From the NCBI RefSeq assembly GCF_900107135.1, contig NZ_FNOV01000010.1, positions 1 through 64,000 on the forward strand: a stretch of 64,000 nt of DNA, given 5' to 3'. The notes below the pieces were generated by a model. It had not been told where the DNA came from and searched no databases. It was given only the letters and a program-made list of their open reading frames with translations. The stretch's first letter is position 1, and every line of letters starts with the position of its first letter. Position numbers and translations under genes: made by a program. Positions 25,585 to 34,651 of this stretch are shown piece by piece. The DNA is from Hymenobacter psychrophilus. GTDB taxonomy: Bacteria; Bacteroidota; Bacteroidia; Cytophagales; Hymenobacteraceae.

Positions 25585-26895
25585 ATGGTTACCCAATTCA
25601 CGCTGCGCAGGCAGAAGCAAAACAAGGCGGGAGAATGTCCCGTGTACCTGATGGTGTACTTCGACGGGGCCCGGCTGGCCTGCTCGACGGGTGAGAAGTG
25701 CCGGCCGGCCGACTGGAACGAGGACCGCCAGCAGTTCCGCCGCTCCTACCCCCTGGCTGAGGATGCCAACGCCCTGCTGGCGCGCATGGCCACCGACGTG
25801 CTGACCTGGTGGCGGGCAGTGCGGGCCGCGGGCGACCCGCCCACGGTGGCGGGCCTAAAGGCCGCGTTGCGCCCGGCGGAGGCGGCCCCGGCCGCCGACG
25901 AGTTGCTGGTAGTCGAGGAGCTGATGAAGTTCCGGGAGGTGATGCGCGGGCGGGGGCTGATGTGGAACACGCTGCGCCACTACCTGGTGGTGGGCAACTG
26001 GCTGCGCGACTACCAGAACCTGGCGGGCCGGCCGCTCACGGTGGCAACGTATGACCTAGCCACCCACGATTCGGTGGTAGCTTACCTGCGGACCGTCCGG
26101 GGGCTGGCGCCCAACTCACTTTACACGGTGGGCAAGGACCTGCGCCGACTGTTTGGCTACCTGCGCGACGAGCGGGGTTGTACGTTGGCTGTGGAGCCGC
26201 ACAAGCTGCGGATTTCGAGTGAGGAAACCGACAAGGTGTACCTGACGGCCGGGGAGCTGGAGCAGCTGCGGGTGGCCGTGCTGCCCTCGACGCTGGTGCC
26301 GGTGCGGGACGTGTTCCTGTTCTGCTGCTATACCGGTCTGCGCTACTCCGACGTGCTGCAGCTGCACGGTGGCAACGTGGAGGCGCTGCCCGATGGCAGC
26401 GGGCAGGTGCTGCGACTGATTCAGACCAAGACCCGCACCAGAGTAAGCGTGTACCTGACGCGGGTGGCTGGGGCCTTGTTGGCCAAGTATGCCGGGGCGG
26501 AGCGCTCGGGCAAGGGGGCCCGGCTGCTGCCGGTGTACCAGAACCAGGTGATGAACCGCTATTTGAAGCGGATTTGCCGGCTGGCCGGCTTGGAGCGAGA
26601 GGTGGAACAGTCGGCGGTGGTGAGCGGGCTGGTGTGCAAGCGGCCGGTGAGCCTGCACGAGTTGGTGACCATGCACACGGCCCGGCACACCTTCGCTACC
26701 CAGAGCCTGCTGCGGGGCATGCCGGTGGAGGTGCAGAAAGTGATGGGCCACGCCAACATCAAGACGACGCTGGTTTACGCGAAGGTGGTGGAGGACTTCC
26801 AGCACCAGACGATGCGGCGGATCTGGGATGGTGCAGAATATGATAATGGACCGCAAATAATCGGCAGTGTCTGCGCGGTGGAGCCGGCGGCCTGA
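25585..26895 (+). CDS. Tyrosine recombinase (integrase), intact
   Basis: A 436-aa phage-type integrase of the Bacteroidota kind. An N-terminal arm-binding region (about 1-95; GECPVYLMVYFDGARLACST), a SAM-like core-binding domain (about 105-200), and a catalytic domain with Arg253 (TGLRYSD), Lys282, His364-x-x-Arg367 (HTARHTFATQ), His389 (MGHANIKT) and Tyr398. All catalytic residues are present, so it should be active. It is in the same direction as the repressor. The att site it uses is not evident nearby. Confidence 0.93.
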   Translation: MVTQFTLRRQKQNKAGECPVYLMVYFDGARLACSTGEKCRPADWNEDRQQFRRSYPLAEDANALLARMATDVLTWWRAVRAAGDPPTVAGLKAALRPAEAAPAADELLVVEELMKFREVMRGRGLMWNTLRHYLVVGNWLRDYQNLAGRPLTVATYDLATHDSVVAYLRTVRGLAPNSLYTVGKDLRRLFGYLRDERGCTLAVEPHKLRISSEETDKVYLTAGELEQLRVAVLPSTLVPVRDVFLFCCYTGLRYSDVLQLHGGNVEALPDGSGQVLRLIQTKTRTRVSVYLTRVAGALLAKYAGAERSGKGARLLPVYQNQVMNRYLKRICRLAGLEREVEQSAVVSGLVCKRPVSLHELVTMHTARHTFATQSLLRGMPVEVQKVMGHANIKTTLVYAKVVEDFQHQTMRRIWDGAEYDNGPQIIGSVCAVEPAA

Positions 26896-26925
26896 CACAC
26901 TTCTTACCTGATGGATTGAATGCCA

Positions 26926-26962
26926 ATAGCCCGTTCTACTTAGTAGGGCGGGTTATTTTTTA
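26926..26962 (+). terminator. Terminator after the integrase
   Basis: An imperfect stem (TAGCCCGTTCTACT with AGTAGGGCGGGTTA) followed by TTTTTT, 30 bases after the integrase stop. Confidence 0.6.
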
Positions 26963-27056
26963 GGGCCTGACGATACAGCAAGTCGCCAAAAGCCTACTTC
27001 CTTACATATTACACTATTATTGATAAATGATATAAAACTTTACTATGTTTGTTTCT

Positions 27057-27665
27057 ATGAAGTACACTTACCTCCTCCTAATGCTATCCTGCTCAACGCT
27101 GATCCGGGTTGAGGGGCAGACGGTGCGAGCCTCGCGGGCTTTGCGACCAAGCGTGGTTGCGCCAGTGGTTTTGGGGCCGACCGGTTTCTGGCAACTGATG
27201 CGCGTCCGGCGGGTGGTGGACGCTGATACCTACGAGGTGGATTCGCCCATGGGGGCCGTGGCCCGCGTGCGGCTGCTGGGGGTAGATGCTCCTGAAAGCA
27301 GCCAGCCCTACGGCCGGCAGGCGATGGAGCAGGTGGCGGCCCTGGTGCAGGGCCGGCTGGTGTGGGTGCGGCTATTGGGCGGGGATGCATACGGGCGCAA
27401 CCTGGTGGCCGTGAAGCTGCGGCCCGCGGCTTTCGAGACGCGGCCGGCCGTGGCGCTGGATAGCCTACTGGTAGTGCGGGGTTGGGCCTGGGCCTACGAC
27501 CCCGGGCATGTGGTGGCCGGCCGGGCTGCCGAGCAGCAGCAGGCCCAGGCGGCGCGGCGCGGGCTCTGGAAGTGCGGCCTGGCCGCCCCGGTTCGGCCGG
27601 GGGTGTGGCGGGCCTTCAACAAGCAAGAAAAAGCGCGGGCCTGGGTTGGCTGCCCTGGGTTTTAG
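27057..27665 (+). CDS. Exported thermonuclease-like (SNase) protein
   Basis: About 202 aa with a signal peptide (YTYLLLMLSCSTLIRVEG) and a staphylococcal-nuclease-fold domain: VVDADTYEV, VRLLGVDAPESSQPYG (catalytic Arg and Glu), VRLLGGDAYGRNLV, then AQAARRGLW. It would hydrolyse DNA/RNA outside the cytoplasm in a Ca-dependent manner. The ATG at 27057 begins the signal peptide; 27045 is an alternative. Probably cargo of the mobile element. Confidence 0.88.
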   Translation: MKYTYLLLMLSCSTLIRVEGQTVRASRALRPSVVAPVVLGPTGFWQLMRVRRVVDADTYEVDSPMGAVARVRLLGVDAPESSQPYGRQAMEQVAALVQGRLVWVRLLGGDAYGRNLVAVKLRPAAFETRPAVALDSLLVVRGWAWAYDPGHVVAGRAAEQQQAQAARRGLWKCGLAAPVRPGVWRAFNKQEKARAWVGCPGF

Positions 27666-27716
27666 CGCGATTAGTCAGCCAGTTTTTTTTCTCTCACTCT
27701 TTTTCTCTTTTCACTT

Positions 27717-28352
27717 ATGGCACGAATTCGTAGTCTGCTCGGCGACATTGAAGGGTCGGCAGGGCAAATCACGTTCACCAAGCAAAACGGGGTGAACATT
27801 CTTCGGCAGAAAGTAGGGCCCAACAGCAGCAACACGCCGGCCCAGCAGAACACGCGTAGCCGCTTCAAGCGGCTAGCCGAGCTGTTCCGTGCGCTGAGCA
27901 TTCCGGTGCGCAAGGGCCTGAAGCCCCAGGGCGGGGTATCGGCCTACAACCGCTTCGTGCAGCAGAACTTCGCCAACACGCAGGCCGACGCGCTGGGCGT
28001 GGCCTCGGTGGACTACGCGAAGCTGGTGCTCTCGGGCGGAAGCGTGGAGCCGCTGGCCCGCGTGACGGCCGCACTGGACGCGGTGGCCGGCAAGGTCACG
28101 GTGAGCTTCTTCGACAACAGCAACGGCAACGTGGCCCTAGATACCGACGGGGTGAAGGCCCTGGTGGTGAACAAGGCCACTGGCCGGGTGGTGTCGGCCG
28201 CCGATGAGGACGCAACCCGGGCCGATGGCAGCATCGACATCGAGGACGACGCGCTGCTGGGCGTGCCGGCCGCCGATTTGATGGTGCTGGCCTTCGCCTA
28301 CCGGGCCGATGGCTCGGATGCCTCATCCACCAGCCAGGCGCAGGTCGCCTAG
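27717..28352 (+). CDS. DUF6266-like protein
   Basis: 211 aa. The N-terminus (MARIRSLLGDIEGSAGQITF, then RSRFKRLAELFRAL) matches the pattern of the DUF6266 family, common in Bacteroidota and linked to prophage-like regions. The C-terminal half is beta-rich (VTVSFFDNSNGNVALD). Function unknown; a virion or surface component is possible. Confidence 0.65.
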   Translation: MARIRSLLGDIEGSAGQITFTKQNGVNILRQKVGPNSSNTPAQQNTRSRFKRLAELFRALSIPVRKGLKPQGGVSAYNRFVQQNFANTQADALGVASVDYAKLVLSGGSVEPLARVTAALDAVAGKVTVSFFDNSNGNVALDTDGVKALVVNKATGRVVSAADEDATRADGSIDIEDDALLGVPAADLMVLAFAYRADGSDASSTSQAQVA

Positions 28353-28530
28353 CGGTACTTGTGCAACGCCGCCCCGGTCTGCTTCTGTCTGGCCGGGGTG
28401 GTTTTGCATTTAGGCCAGTCGGGGGCGGTGGGAGCTAGCTAAGAGCTTCCTAGGAGCAACCTACCAGGAGCCCCAACCGCCTGGCACCGGCAGTTTATTG
28501 CATTTTTCCACGTCAACTTCTGCTTCTATT

Positions 28531-29178
28531 ATGCCTGCAAAAACCGCTTATCAGAAACAAGCCAACAAGCGCACGAAGGATGCGCTGCGGCTCCGGGCCC
28601 GCTTTGATGCCCGCGTCCGCAAGGCCGCTACCCAACTTATTGCCGCCCTGGGCGGGGCCGACGACGCCCGCGCCCGGCTGAACTGGGTGAACCTACTCTA
28701 CGGGGTGGATATTTCGACCGAAACGCTACTGGTTCATGACCTGCGCACGGCGGGCCTGGGCGGCCAGCTCGGCGGGCTGCTGGGCCAGAGTGAGCCGGGC
28801 GAGGAGCTGCAGCTTTTCAACCCCACGGTGAATGCCAATGATGGCCTGGTGTTGGGCCTGGAGCAACTGTTCGGGGAGTTGGGTGCGGGCCCTACCCCGA
28901 CGCCCACTCCGACGCCGACCCCGACGTATGGCAAGACCCTGCTTGGACCCAACAACTCGACTGATGAGGTTACGATGGCCGCTCAGGCCGGGGACTCCTT
29001 TTCTTACAACCCGATGAGCACCGGCGGTTCGGCTCCGGCCACTATGGACCTATACCGAAATGGTCAGCAGCTGGCCAGTGTAACCTACTTCGACCGCTAC
29101 AATGGGCAGCCTTTCCGGTTCGCTAATCAGCTCGGCGCGTTCAGTGGGGTGTTTTCCTCGGGCAGCGTCAGTCTGTAG
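28531..29178 (+). CDS. Unknown protein with Pro-Thr linker
   Basis: 215 aa. An N-terminal helical basic domain (KQANKRTKDALRLRARFDAR) is joined to a beta-rich C-terminal domain by a (PT)n linker (about residues 127-139). The ATG at 28531 follows a leader-like AT-rich spacer. The C-terminal domain may adhere to a surface or ligand. It lies between two similarly spaced genes, suggesting a shared structural role. Confidence 0.65.
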   Translation: MPAKTAYQKQANKRTKDALRLRARFDARVRKAATQLIAALGGADDARARLNWVNLLYGVDISTETLLVHDLRTAGLGGQLGGLLGQSEPGEELQLFNPTVNANDGLVLGLEQLFGELGAGPTPTPTPTPTPTYGKTLLGPNNSTDEVTMAAQAGDSFSYNPMSTGGSAPATMDLYRNGQQLASVTYFDRYNGQPFRFANQLGAFSGVFSSGSVSL

Positions 29179-29259
29179 CTGGTAGCGTAGCACTTGCTTG
29201 GCCGGCGCTGGTGGATGCCGGGGCCGGCCATTTTCTGTTCACTTATTATTCTTCTTCCC

Positions 29260-29884
29260 ATGTCACAAATAGATAAGTCGCTCTCGGGCTTCCTGTATAA
29301 TGGCCCTGACCTGGCGCTGGCGGCGGCCTCGTTCAAGAACAACATTGGCACGCTGTACGGCTTCAATGATGCCGGGAATGGCTACGTGTCGTATCGGCCG
29401 ACCAGTAATTTCAATTCGCTCTCGACGCTGAGGCAAAACGGCTCCTACATTCTGTCAGCCGCAGCGGTGGGCTTTGAGCTGCCGGGGGGCTACGCTGGCC
29501 GTTGCGTCTGCCCCTGCCGACCCCTCGGAGCCAATCAGTGGGTTTGCGGTAACCGGGACAGCCCGGGCGGGTCAGACGATTACCAACCCCGACGTTGGTT
29601 GGGCGGGGATGGTGGACTTCATGGCGCAGCCCGCGCTGGCCGGCAACGCCGAGTTTTCCATCGGAATCAACATAGAGCAGACCACGAACGGCTATTCGGA
29701 CAGTAACGGCCTACAGCTGCACGTGGTGCGCAACGGGATACTGGTGGCCACGGTGGGCGTTCAGTCCGTCGTTTTTGGGATGCCTTACCTTATCTCGGAT
29801 GACTCCGGGGTTACTGTGTACGGGTATTTTCCGGCCGACAACAACGCCATCATCAGCTACGAGGTGCCGGTTGTGGATTCATAA
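29260..29884 (+). pseudogene. Frameshifted beta-rich protein gene (G6 tract)
   Basis: The first frame (MSQIDKSLSGFLYNGPDL) runs into nonsense after FELPG, and a second frame continues from ATLAVASAPADPSEP to the stop at 29884. Deleting one G from the six-G run at 29484-29489 joins them into one smooth 207-aa protein. This may be a real mutation, a switchable tract or a sequencing error. The C-terminal half is beta-rich with repeated hydrophobic strands. Confidence 0.7.
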
Positions 29885-29917
29885 CCTAGCGGTTTTCATA
29901 ACTTAGAAGTAATTGAG

Positions 29918-29951
29918 AAAGAGCCCGGCCTTGCATAAGGTCGGGCTCTTT
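29918..29951 (+). terminator. Terminator hairpin
   Basis: AAAGAGCCCGGCC pairs with GGTCGGGCTCTTT, just after the frameshifted gene. Confidence 0.7.
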
Positions 29952-30013
29952 GCATGCTGGGCGTGTCGTGCCTAGTGGTGTCAGTTGGGGCGGTACTTCC
30001 GGGGAATGGGGCG

Positions 30014-30372
30014 CTAGTAGCGAGCCAGCGTCCAGTGGATGAGCTGACCTTCGAAGACCGAGCCGTAGTGGTCATGAAACCATTTCAGCAGCATTTCTGA
30101 GTTAGGAAGCCATCGTGCTGGGCCAGCTGGTCTAATTCGACCCCGAGGATGGGGCGCTCGTCGATGAACAGGTGCTGGCCGTTGTGGATGCGCAGGTGCT
30201 GGGTGCTGCTTACCACGGCGTCAGGGTGAAAGGTTCGTCCGGTGGCCTGGTCCTCGTTGAGGCTGAAGTTGATGAGCTGGCCGGCCTGCCAGCGGTGGCC
30301 CCGGCGGATAGTGTGAATCTTGGTGCCGGCCTGAATCTGGGGCACAAATGCGGAGTCGAATCCGAGTATCAT
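30014..30372 (-). pseudogene. ASCH-like domain gene with a frameshift
   Basis: The first about 90 residues (MILGFDSAFVPQIQAGTKIH, then TIRRGHRWQAGQ) resemble the small RNA-binding-like ASCH domain often seen in phages. The frame then ends early after FLTQKCC. A single base insertion near 30100 would instead continue through SEMLLKWFHDHYGSVFEGQL to a stop at 30014. It is the second frameshift within 1 kb. Confidence 0.6.
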
Positions 30373-30704
30373 ACAAGTGGTTGATGATGGCTCCCCACGG
30401 CACTCTGGCTGCTTCGATACCCGTTTTTGAAGGCGCCTTCCTCCCGCTTAAGCACTGACTTTAAACCTACTGTGGAGATGCATTTTCACTGCTCCGGGTT
30501 GAATCGAGCGGAGCCCACACAAAAGTCAGCGAATGTCGGTACTTACCGACCGTCACATGCCACATCCACAGGGCTAGATGCAGACACTGCGTGGAAACTG
30601 CCACTGAAGCTGTTTAGAAAGTAGGCACTGGTCGATAGAAACGCAAAAGACTCCCACAATACGGGCGAAATTTGGGGTGCGAGCCACCTTGTTTCACCTG
30701 CTTC

Positions 30705-31643
30705 ATGGAAGTCCTGCCCAAAGATATTATCCGCACTTGGATTCTGCCCCATATGCCCCAGTCCACTAGGGGTCGTCCCAGTCGGGTGGACCCGGTTGAG
30801 TTGCTTGAAGCGTTGCTCTACAAACTAAAAACGGGCTGCCAGTGGCGCTATTTGCCGGTGAAACAGATCTTTACCGGCGCGACGCTAACCTGGCAAGGCG
30901 TGTATGCGCGGTTTAATACGTGGCGCAAAGATGGCTCGTGGAAAGCCATGTGGCTGAACGTATTAAAGGCGAACAAACACCTGCTTGATTGTTCCAGCGT
31001 GCAACTCGATGGCAGCCATACGCCGGCTAAAAACGGGGGCGCTGCCGTGGGCTATCAGGCCCGCCAAAAGGCCCGCACCACCACCGCCCTGTTCCTGGCC
31101 GACAATCAAGGCCAGCCCCTGGCCTGTGCCACCCCGCAGGCCGGCAACCACCACGACAGCTACCACTTGGCGGCCTTATTCGAGGAGCTGTGCGTCTTGC
31201 TCGAAGTGGCCGGCATTGCGGTAGCCGGACTGTTTTTAAACGCCGATAGGGCCTTTGATACCACCGAGTTGCGCCAAGCCTGTGTGGAGGAGCTGAAGGT
31301 GGCGTGCCAGGAGCAGGAGCAGCAGGCGGCGGCGCTGGCGGTGAAGGTGGACGACTACCATATATCGGCCGTGGCGCGGGAAGGCAAGCTGCGCGAGGAA
31401 ATGAAACTGCAGGCCGAGCAGGTGCGCAACGAGGGCCTGCAGCAGCGGGCCGAGCTGCGGCGGGAAATGACCGACCTGGTGCTCAAGCTGACTGAGCGGC
31501 TGGCCCACATCGACAAGACCATGGCCCTGGTAGAAGAACGCACCAAGGTGCTGACCGAGGCCAGCAAGGAGCAGGATTCGCGCAACAAGTGGGCGGACCG
31601 GATTCTGGCCCGGCTGGATGGAAGTGATGGGGCAATTAGGTGA
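30705..31643 (+). pseudogene. Transposase N-terminal half fused to a coiled-coil fragment
   Basis: Residues 1-193 are an IS5-family DDE transposase with the first catalytic Asp (VQLDGSHTPAKNGG) and the second (LNADRAFD). The frame then passes without a stop into 119 residues of unrelated coiled coil (EELKVACQEQEQQAAALAVK), probably the C-terminal part of a phage protein. The joint is exactly the end of a 70-bp repeat. The fused frame lacks the catalytic Glu, so it cannot transpose. Confidence 0.8.
31215..31284 (+). repeat. 70-bp direct repeat, copy 1
   Basis: Identical to 32852-32921. It encodes the transposase stretch IAVAGLFLNADRAFDTTEL. The bases just outside differ on both sides, so the repeat is exactly 70 bp. 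Confidence 0.9.
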
Positions 31644-31721
31644 GAAGGTAATGGGGTCGGTGGGAGTTGCCCCGCTCCTATTGGCCAGCGGATTTCATAC
31701 ACACGACTAACAACTACCACG

Positions 31722-32012
31722 ATGAGTCAGAAACTGACAGTGCTTAACCGGGTGACGCTGCCTACTCCCCGGTTTTTTCGGAAAGTACCCACGATTGGGG
31801 CCGCCTTGGCGGCCGTGGGTGGCATTATTGCCACGGCCCCGGTGGCGTTGCCGGCGGCGGTGGTAACGCTGGGCGGTTACCTGGTACTGGCCGGCAGCGT
31901 GGCGGCGGCGGTGTCGTCGGTGGCCGTGGACCCGGATGGAGATTTGCGGCCAGGGGCCGATGAGCCGGTGGCCGATGCGCGGGTAGAGCGGGGGGATGCG
32001 GCTTCGCTTTGA
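31722..32012 (+). CDS. Small membrane protein (holin-like?)
   Basis: 96 aa with one or two hydrophobic helices (TIGAALAAVGGIIATAPVAL and VVTLGGYLVLAGSVAAAVSS) and a charged tail. It lies after the coiled-coil fragment, inside the segment that splits the IS. Size and topology suit a phage holin-like protein, but there is no specific motif. Confidence 0.55.
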   Translation: MSQKLTVLNRVTLPTPRFFRKVPTIGAALAAVGGIIATAPVALPAAVVTLGGYLVLAGSVAAAVSSVAVDPDGDLRPGADEPVADARVERGDAASL

Positions 32013-32139
32013 GGTTTTTCCTGCACGTTTAGAAGCGGTGGAAGCGGCGGCCGATAATGGGAACGGGTGGACTTTACAAAGGTCAGCATCGGGGCCCCTG
32101 AAACGGGCCAGCTGCGGTTCGACTCAGCGCGCTGATGGG

Positions 32140-32750
32140 CTACTGCACTGTGATGGCCTTGGAGGGGTCGAATACGTTGCGATACGCTCTAGGCCCTGAG
32201 CAGCGGGTGGTCGTTGGATTGCTTTTTAAGCGGTTGTCGACGCAGCAGTAGATTATTTCGGCACGCCTCTGCTCATCACTATTAGGAGTAGTATAAGAAA
32301 AACCTTTCTCTTTGTCGAAGTACCGTTTCGAACCATCGGAGAAGCTCATTTCCAGCGGCATCAAATCCGGTTTAGTATATATTCCGGTGAAGGAGTTAGG
32401 GAAGATGTAGTGCGAATAGATACTGGTATTACCATCGGCGCTAGGGTAGCTGAAGGCCAGCACATAGCCGTCGCAGTCCGGGTCGGTGCAGAAGATTTCA
32501 TCCTCTTGGTTAACCCGGAACTGGATCTGGAAGAACGAAGTGGTTCCCTCCGTTTTCACCAGCCCGTACCGTATTTGCACGGCTTTATCGCTCTGGATGA
32601 AAAACCAGTTGGAGTAGGCTACCGCAGGCTGGCTTTGGGCACAAATAAGCGAGGTGTAGCGGCACCAAGCGCAGCGGCTTCAGGTCCGGTTTCGGCCTGG
32701 ACTTGGCCGAGGCCGCAAAGCACGGCCAGAAGTAGTAGTACTTTCTGCAT
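32140..32750 (-). pseudogene. Exported protein gene with frameshift
   Basis: A signal peptide begins at the ATG at 32750 (MQKVLLLLAVLCGLGQVQA) in one frame. The main body (AYSNWFFIQSDKAVQIRYG onward, ending 32140) is in another. The switch lies near 32640-32660. The mature part has Cys residues and beta-type sequence; no family is recognised. It could also be an intact gene with a later start at 32580. Confidence 0.5.
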
Positions 32751-32762
32751 GAGTAAGAGTAG

Positions 32763-32851
32763 TTAAAAGGATGCCTGGCATTCGGCGCGTAAGGGCTCGA
32801 ATAATTCGGGCAGGTTGGGCCGCCGGTTCCATTGACTGCGGAGGACACAAA
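32763..32851 (-). pseudogene. C-terminal remnant of a truncated gene
   Basis: The last about 28 codons of a minus-strand frame (RSQWNRRPNLPELFEPLRAE) that is cut off at the start of the second 70-bp repeat. It ends 12 bases before the exported-protein ATG, so the two were once one operon. Confidence 0.45.
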
Positions 32852-32921
32852 ATTGCGGTAGCCGGACTGTTTTTAAACGCCGATAGGGCCTTTGATACCA
32901 CCGAGTTGCGCCAAGCCTGTG
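32852..32921 (+). repeat. 70-bp direct repeat, copy 2
   Basis: Same sequence and strand as 31215-31284. Together the two copies frame a 1567-bp segment. Confidence 0.9.
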
Positions 32922-33172
32922 CCGCCCGTGACATCGAAGCCAACATCGCCCGCAACCGCCGCGCCACCGATTGGCAAACGGCGGACGACACGTTCTTTGA
33001 CCCCCAACTCTACCGGCGGCGCGTCGTGGTCGAACACGCCAACGCCTGGCTTGACCGCTTCAAAACCTTGCTCGTGCGCTATGAAACCAGTATCGGCAAC
33101 TGGCTGGCGTGGCATTGGTTGGCGTTCGTCGTCCTGTTGTTGCGAAAAATCAACCCTAAACCGACTTCCTAA
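32852..33172 (+). pseudogene. Transposase C-terminal half
   Basis: Continues the split IS5-type transposase: after the repeat, AARDIEANIARNRRATDWQT, then the catalytic Glu in RRVVVEHANAWLDRFK and the end LLLRKINPKPTS. Joining 30705-31284 to 32922-33172 gives one intact reading frame. Confidence 0.82.
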
Positions 33173-33833
33173 ACAGCTTCAAGAGTAGCTGCTCATCGCC
33201 CCGGGCCAGGATTTCGGCCGTAATGGCCTGCCGCTCGGCCTCCGTGTAGGGCACGTGGATAGGGGAGGCCTCCACCTTGCGCAGCTCGGTGGACTTGCAG
33301 GGGTTGCGGGTCAGGATTTCCTGTTTGACCAGGTAGTTGAACGAGGCGTTCAGGCTGTTGCGGTAGTTGTTGTAGGTCTTGGCCTCGATGCCGCGCTTGC
33401 TCTGCTGGTCCAGAAAATTGGTGATGTGGGCCAGGGTCAGGACCTTGAGCGGCAGGCTGCCAAACGTCGGGTACTCGCGGGCTTTGCGCAAAGCCACGTT
33501 GTAGAACTCCGTGCTCACGCCGGCCGCGGCCTTGCGCTCGGCCACCCACTCCATGGCCTCGAGCACCGTCACCTTCTTGGGGTCCAGGCCCAGGGTAACG
33601 GCGGGCGTCTCGCCGGCCGTGTAGCCCTCCTCGAGCAGCAGCCGAATTTCGGCCAGTTTCTCCTTGCACACCCGCCGCCGGTCGCGCAGCGTGGTGTACT
33701 TGTTCATGCCGGTGTACTGCTTGCGAACGAAGGCCTGCTTATCGGTATTCCAGATGCGGTAATCGATGTACCAGCGCTTGGACATATCGCCATCCGCATC
33801 GAATAACCGGGGCTCATACTCAGGCGCGTACAT
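33156..33833 (-). pseudogene. Tyrosine integrase truncated by the IS
   Basis: About 225 aa remain: an N-terminal arm-type region (RWYIDYRIWNTDKQAFVRKQ) and the SAM-like core-binding domain (HITNFLDQQSKRG, then TYNNYRNSLNASFNYL). The catalytic domain is missing; the last residues (LFRKSV) are read from the IS inverted repeat. The gene starts 81 bases from a tRNA, so the tRNA is the likely attachment site of its former element. The ATG at 33833 is used; 33893 is an in-frame alternative within the terminator. Confidence 0.8.
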
Positions 33834-33878
33834 GGGGTTGTGATAAAGTTGTGATAAAAAGCCGCTATGAACAAAAAA

Positions 33879-33910
33879 ACGGCCTCTCCGCAATGGAGAG
33901 GCCGTTTTTA
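33879..33910 (-). terminator. Terminator of the tRNA gene
   Basis: AACGGCCTCTCC pairs with GGAGAGGCCGTT; on the minus strand it is followed by a run of T. Confidence 0.8.
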
Positions 33911-33914
33911 CAAG

Positions 33915-33988
33915 TAGCGGGAACGAGAGTTGAACTCGTGACCTCAGGGTTATGAATCCTGTGCTCTAACCAACTGAGCTATCCCGCC
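33915..33988 (-). tRNA. tRNA with anticodon CAT (tRNA-Met type)
   Basis: The cloverleaf reads well on the minus strand: GGCGGGA/TCCCGCT acceptor, D arm TAGCTCAGTTGGTTAGAGCA, anticodon stem CAGGATTCATAACCCTG with CAT, and T arm ACGAGTTCAACTCTCGT. The 1-72 pair is G-T. Elongator Met is most likely; Ile with a modified CAT cannot be excluded. CCA is not encoded. It serves as the probable integration site next to the truncated integrase. Confidence 0.9.
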
Positions 33989-34002
33989 CTGTTTTGGTGG
34001 TG

Positions 34003-34010
34003 CAAAGGTA
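34003..34010 (-). promoter_or_regulatory. -7 promoter box TACCTTTG for the tRNA
   Basis: On the minus strand TACCTTTG lies 14 bases before the tRNA 5' end, matching the Bacteroidota TAnnTTTG box. Confidence 0.65.
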
Positions 34011-34123
34011 GGCACAAGATTTGAAGCTACGCAAGAGGGGAAGGAAAAAAACCCGCGTATATTGGCTGCCGGAGAAAGCGCCAGGCGCCACTTCGTTCCT
34101 AAATTCTTTACGCTGTACAGCTT

Positions 34124-34537
34124 ATGTCTCTTTCCGCTACTCGTCAAAAACACCGTTTTTCGGTAGAACACCCCATTAATGCCTCTCCCAAGATTCTGTA
34201 TCCCTACTTGGCTACGGCCTCGGGCCTCGAACAGTGGTTTTGCCAACGCGTGCAAGTGGAAAGTGGTCAGCACTTCAATTTTGTGTGGGACAACCAGCCC
34301 CACTATGCCGAAATGAGCTCCCACCGCACCAATCGTTCGGTGCGCTTCTGCTTCCTTGATGAGCGGCGCCAGCCGGTAGCCGATGCCAACTACCTGGATT
34401 TCCTTATTGAGGAGTCGCAGCTGACCCAGGAAGTGTACCTGCGCGTGGTGGACTACTCAGAGGAGACGGACGAGGAGGAACTGGAAGAAATGTGGGCCGG
34501 TTTGATGCAGAAACTGCGCGAACAGGTGGGCGGCTAG
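34124..34537 (+). CDS. START-like domain protein
   Basis: A 137-aa protein of the AHSA1/START-like fold: FSVEHPINASPKILYPYLAT, GLEQWFCQRV, FNFVWDNQPHYAEM and an acidic C-terminal helix (ETDEEELEEMW). This type is widespread and single-copy in Bacteroidota, function undefined, perhaps binding a hydrophobic ligand. It lies upstream of the LptF/G gene. Confidence 0.8.
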   Translation: MSLSATRQKHRFSVEHPINASPKILYPYLATASGLEQWFCQRVQVESGQHFNFVWDNQPHYAEMSSHRTNRSVRFCFLDERRQPVADANYLDFLIEESQLTQEVYLRVVDYSEETDEEELEEMWAGLMQKLREQVGG

Positions 34538-34651
34538 ACCGGATTATCGTCCGGCAGGGGGGGAGCAGACGCGAAACGAGCCGTATCTTCGTTTCCCGTT
34601 TGCTCCCCGCTGTTTTTTTGGTCCGCCGGACCGGGGGCGGGCGGCTGTTGT

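Larger units (their letters stand above)
30605..33180 (+). mobile_element. IS5-type insertion sequence split by 1.6 kb of other DNA
   Basis: Terminal inverted repeats are visible: GAAGCTGTTTAGAAAGTAGG at 30606 and, in reverse, GAAGCTGTTTAGGAAGTCGG ending at 33180. The transposase is in two parts (30705-31284 and 32922-33172) with 70 bp duplicated at the junctions. No clear target duplication flanks the ends, consistent with later rearrangement. The right end cuts into an integrase gene. Confidence 0.8.

Noticed and set aside
30427..30624. Short frame before the split IS
   Set aside because: No coding pattern; runs into the IS inverted repeat.
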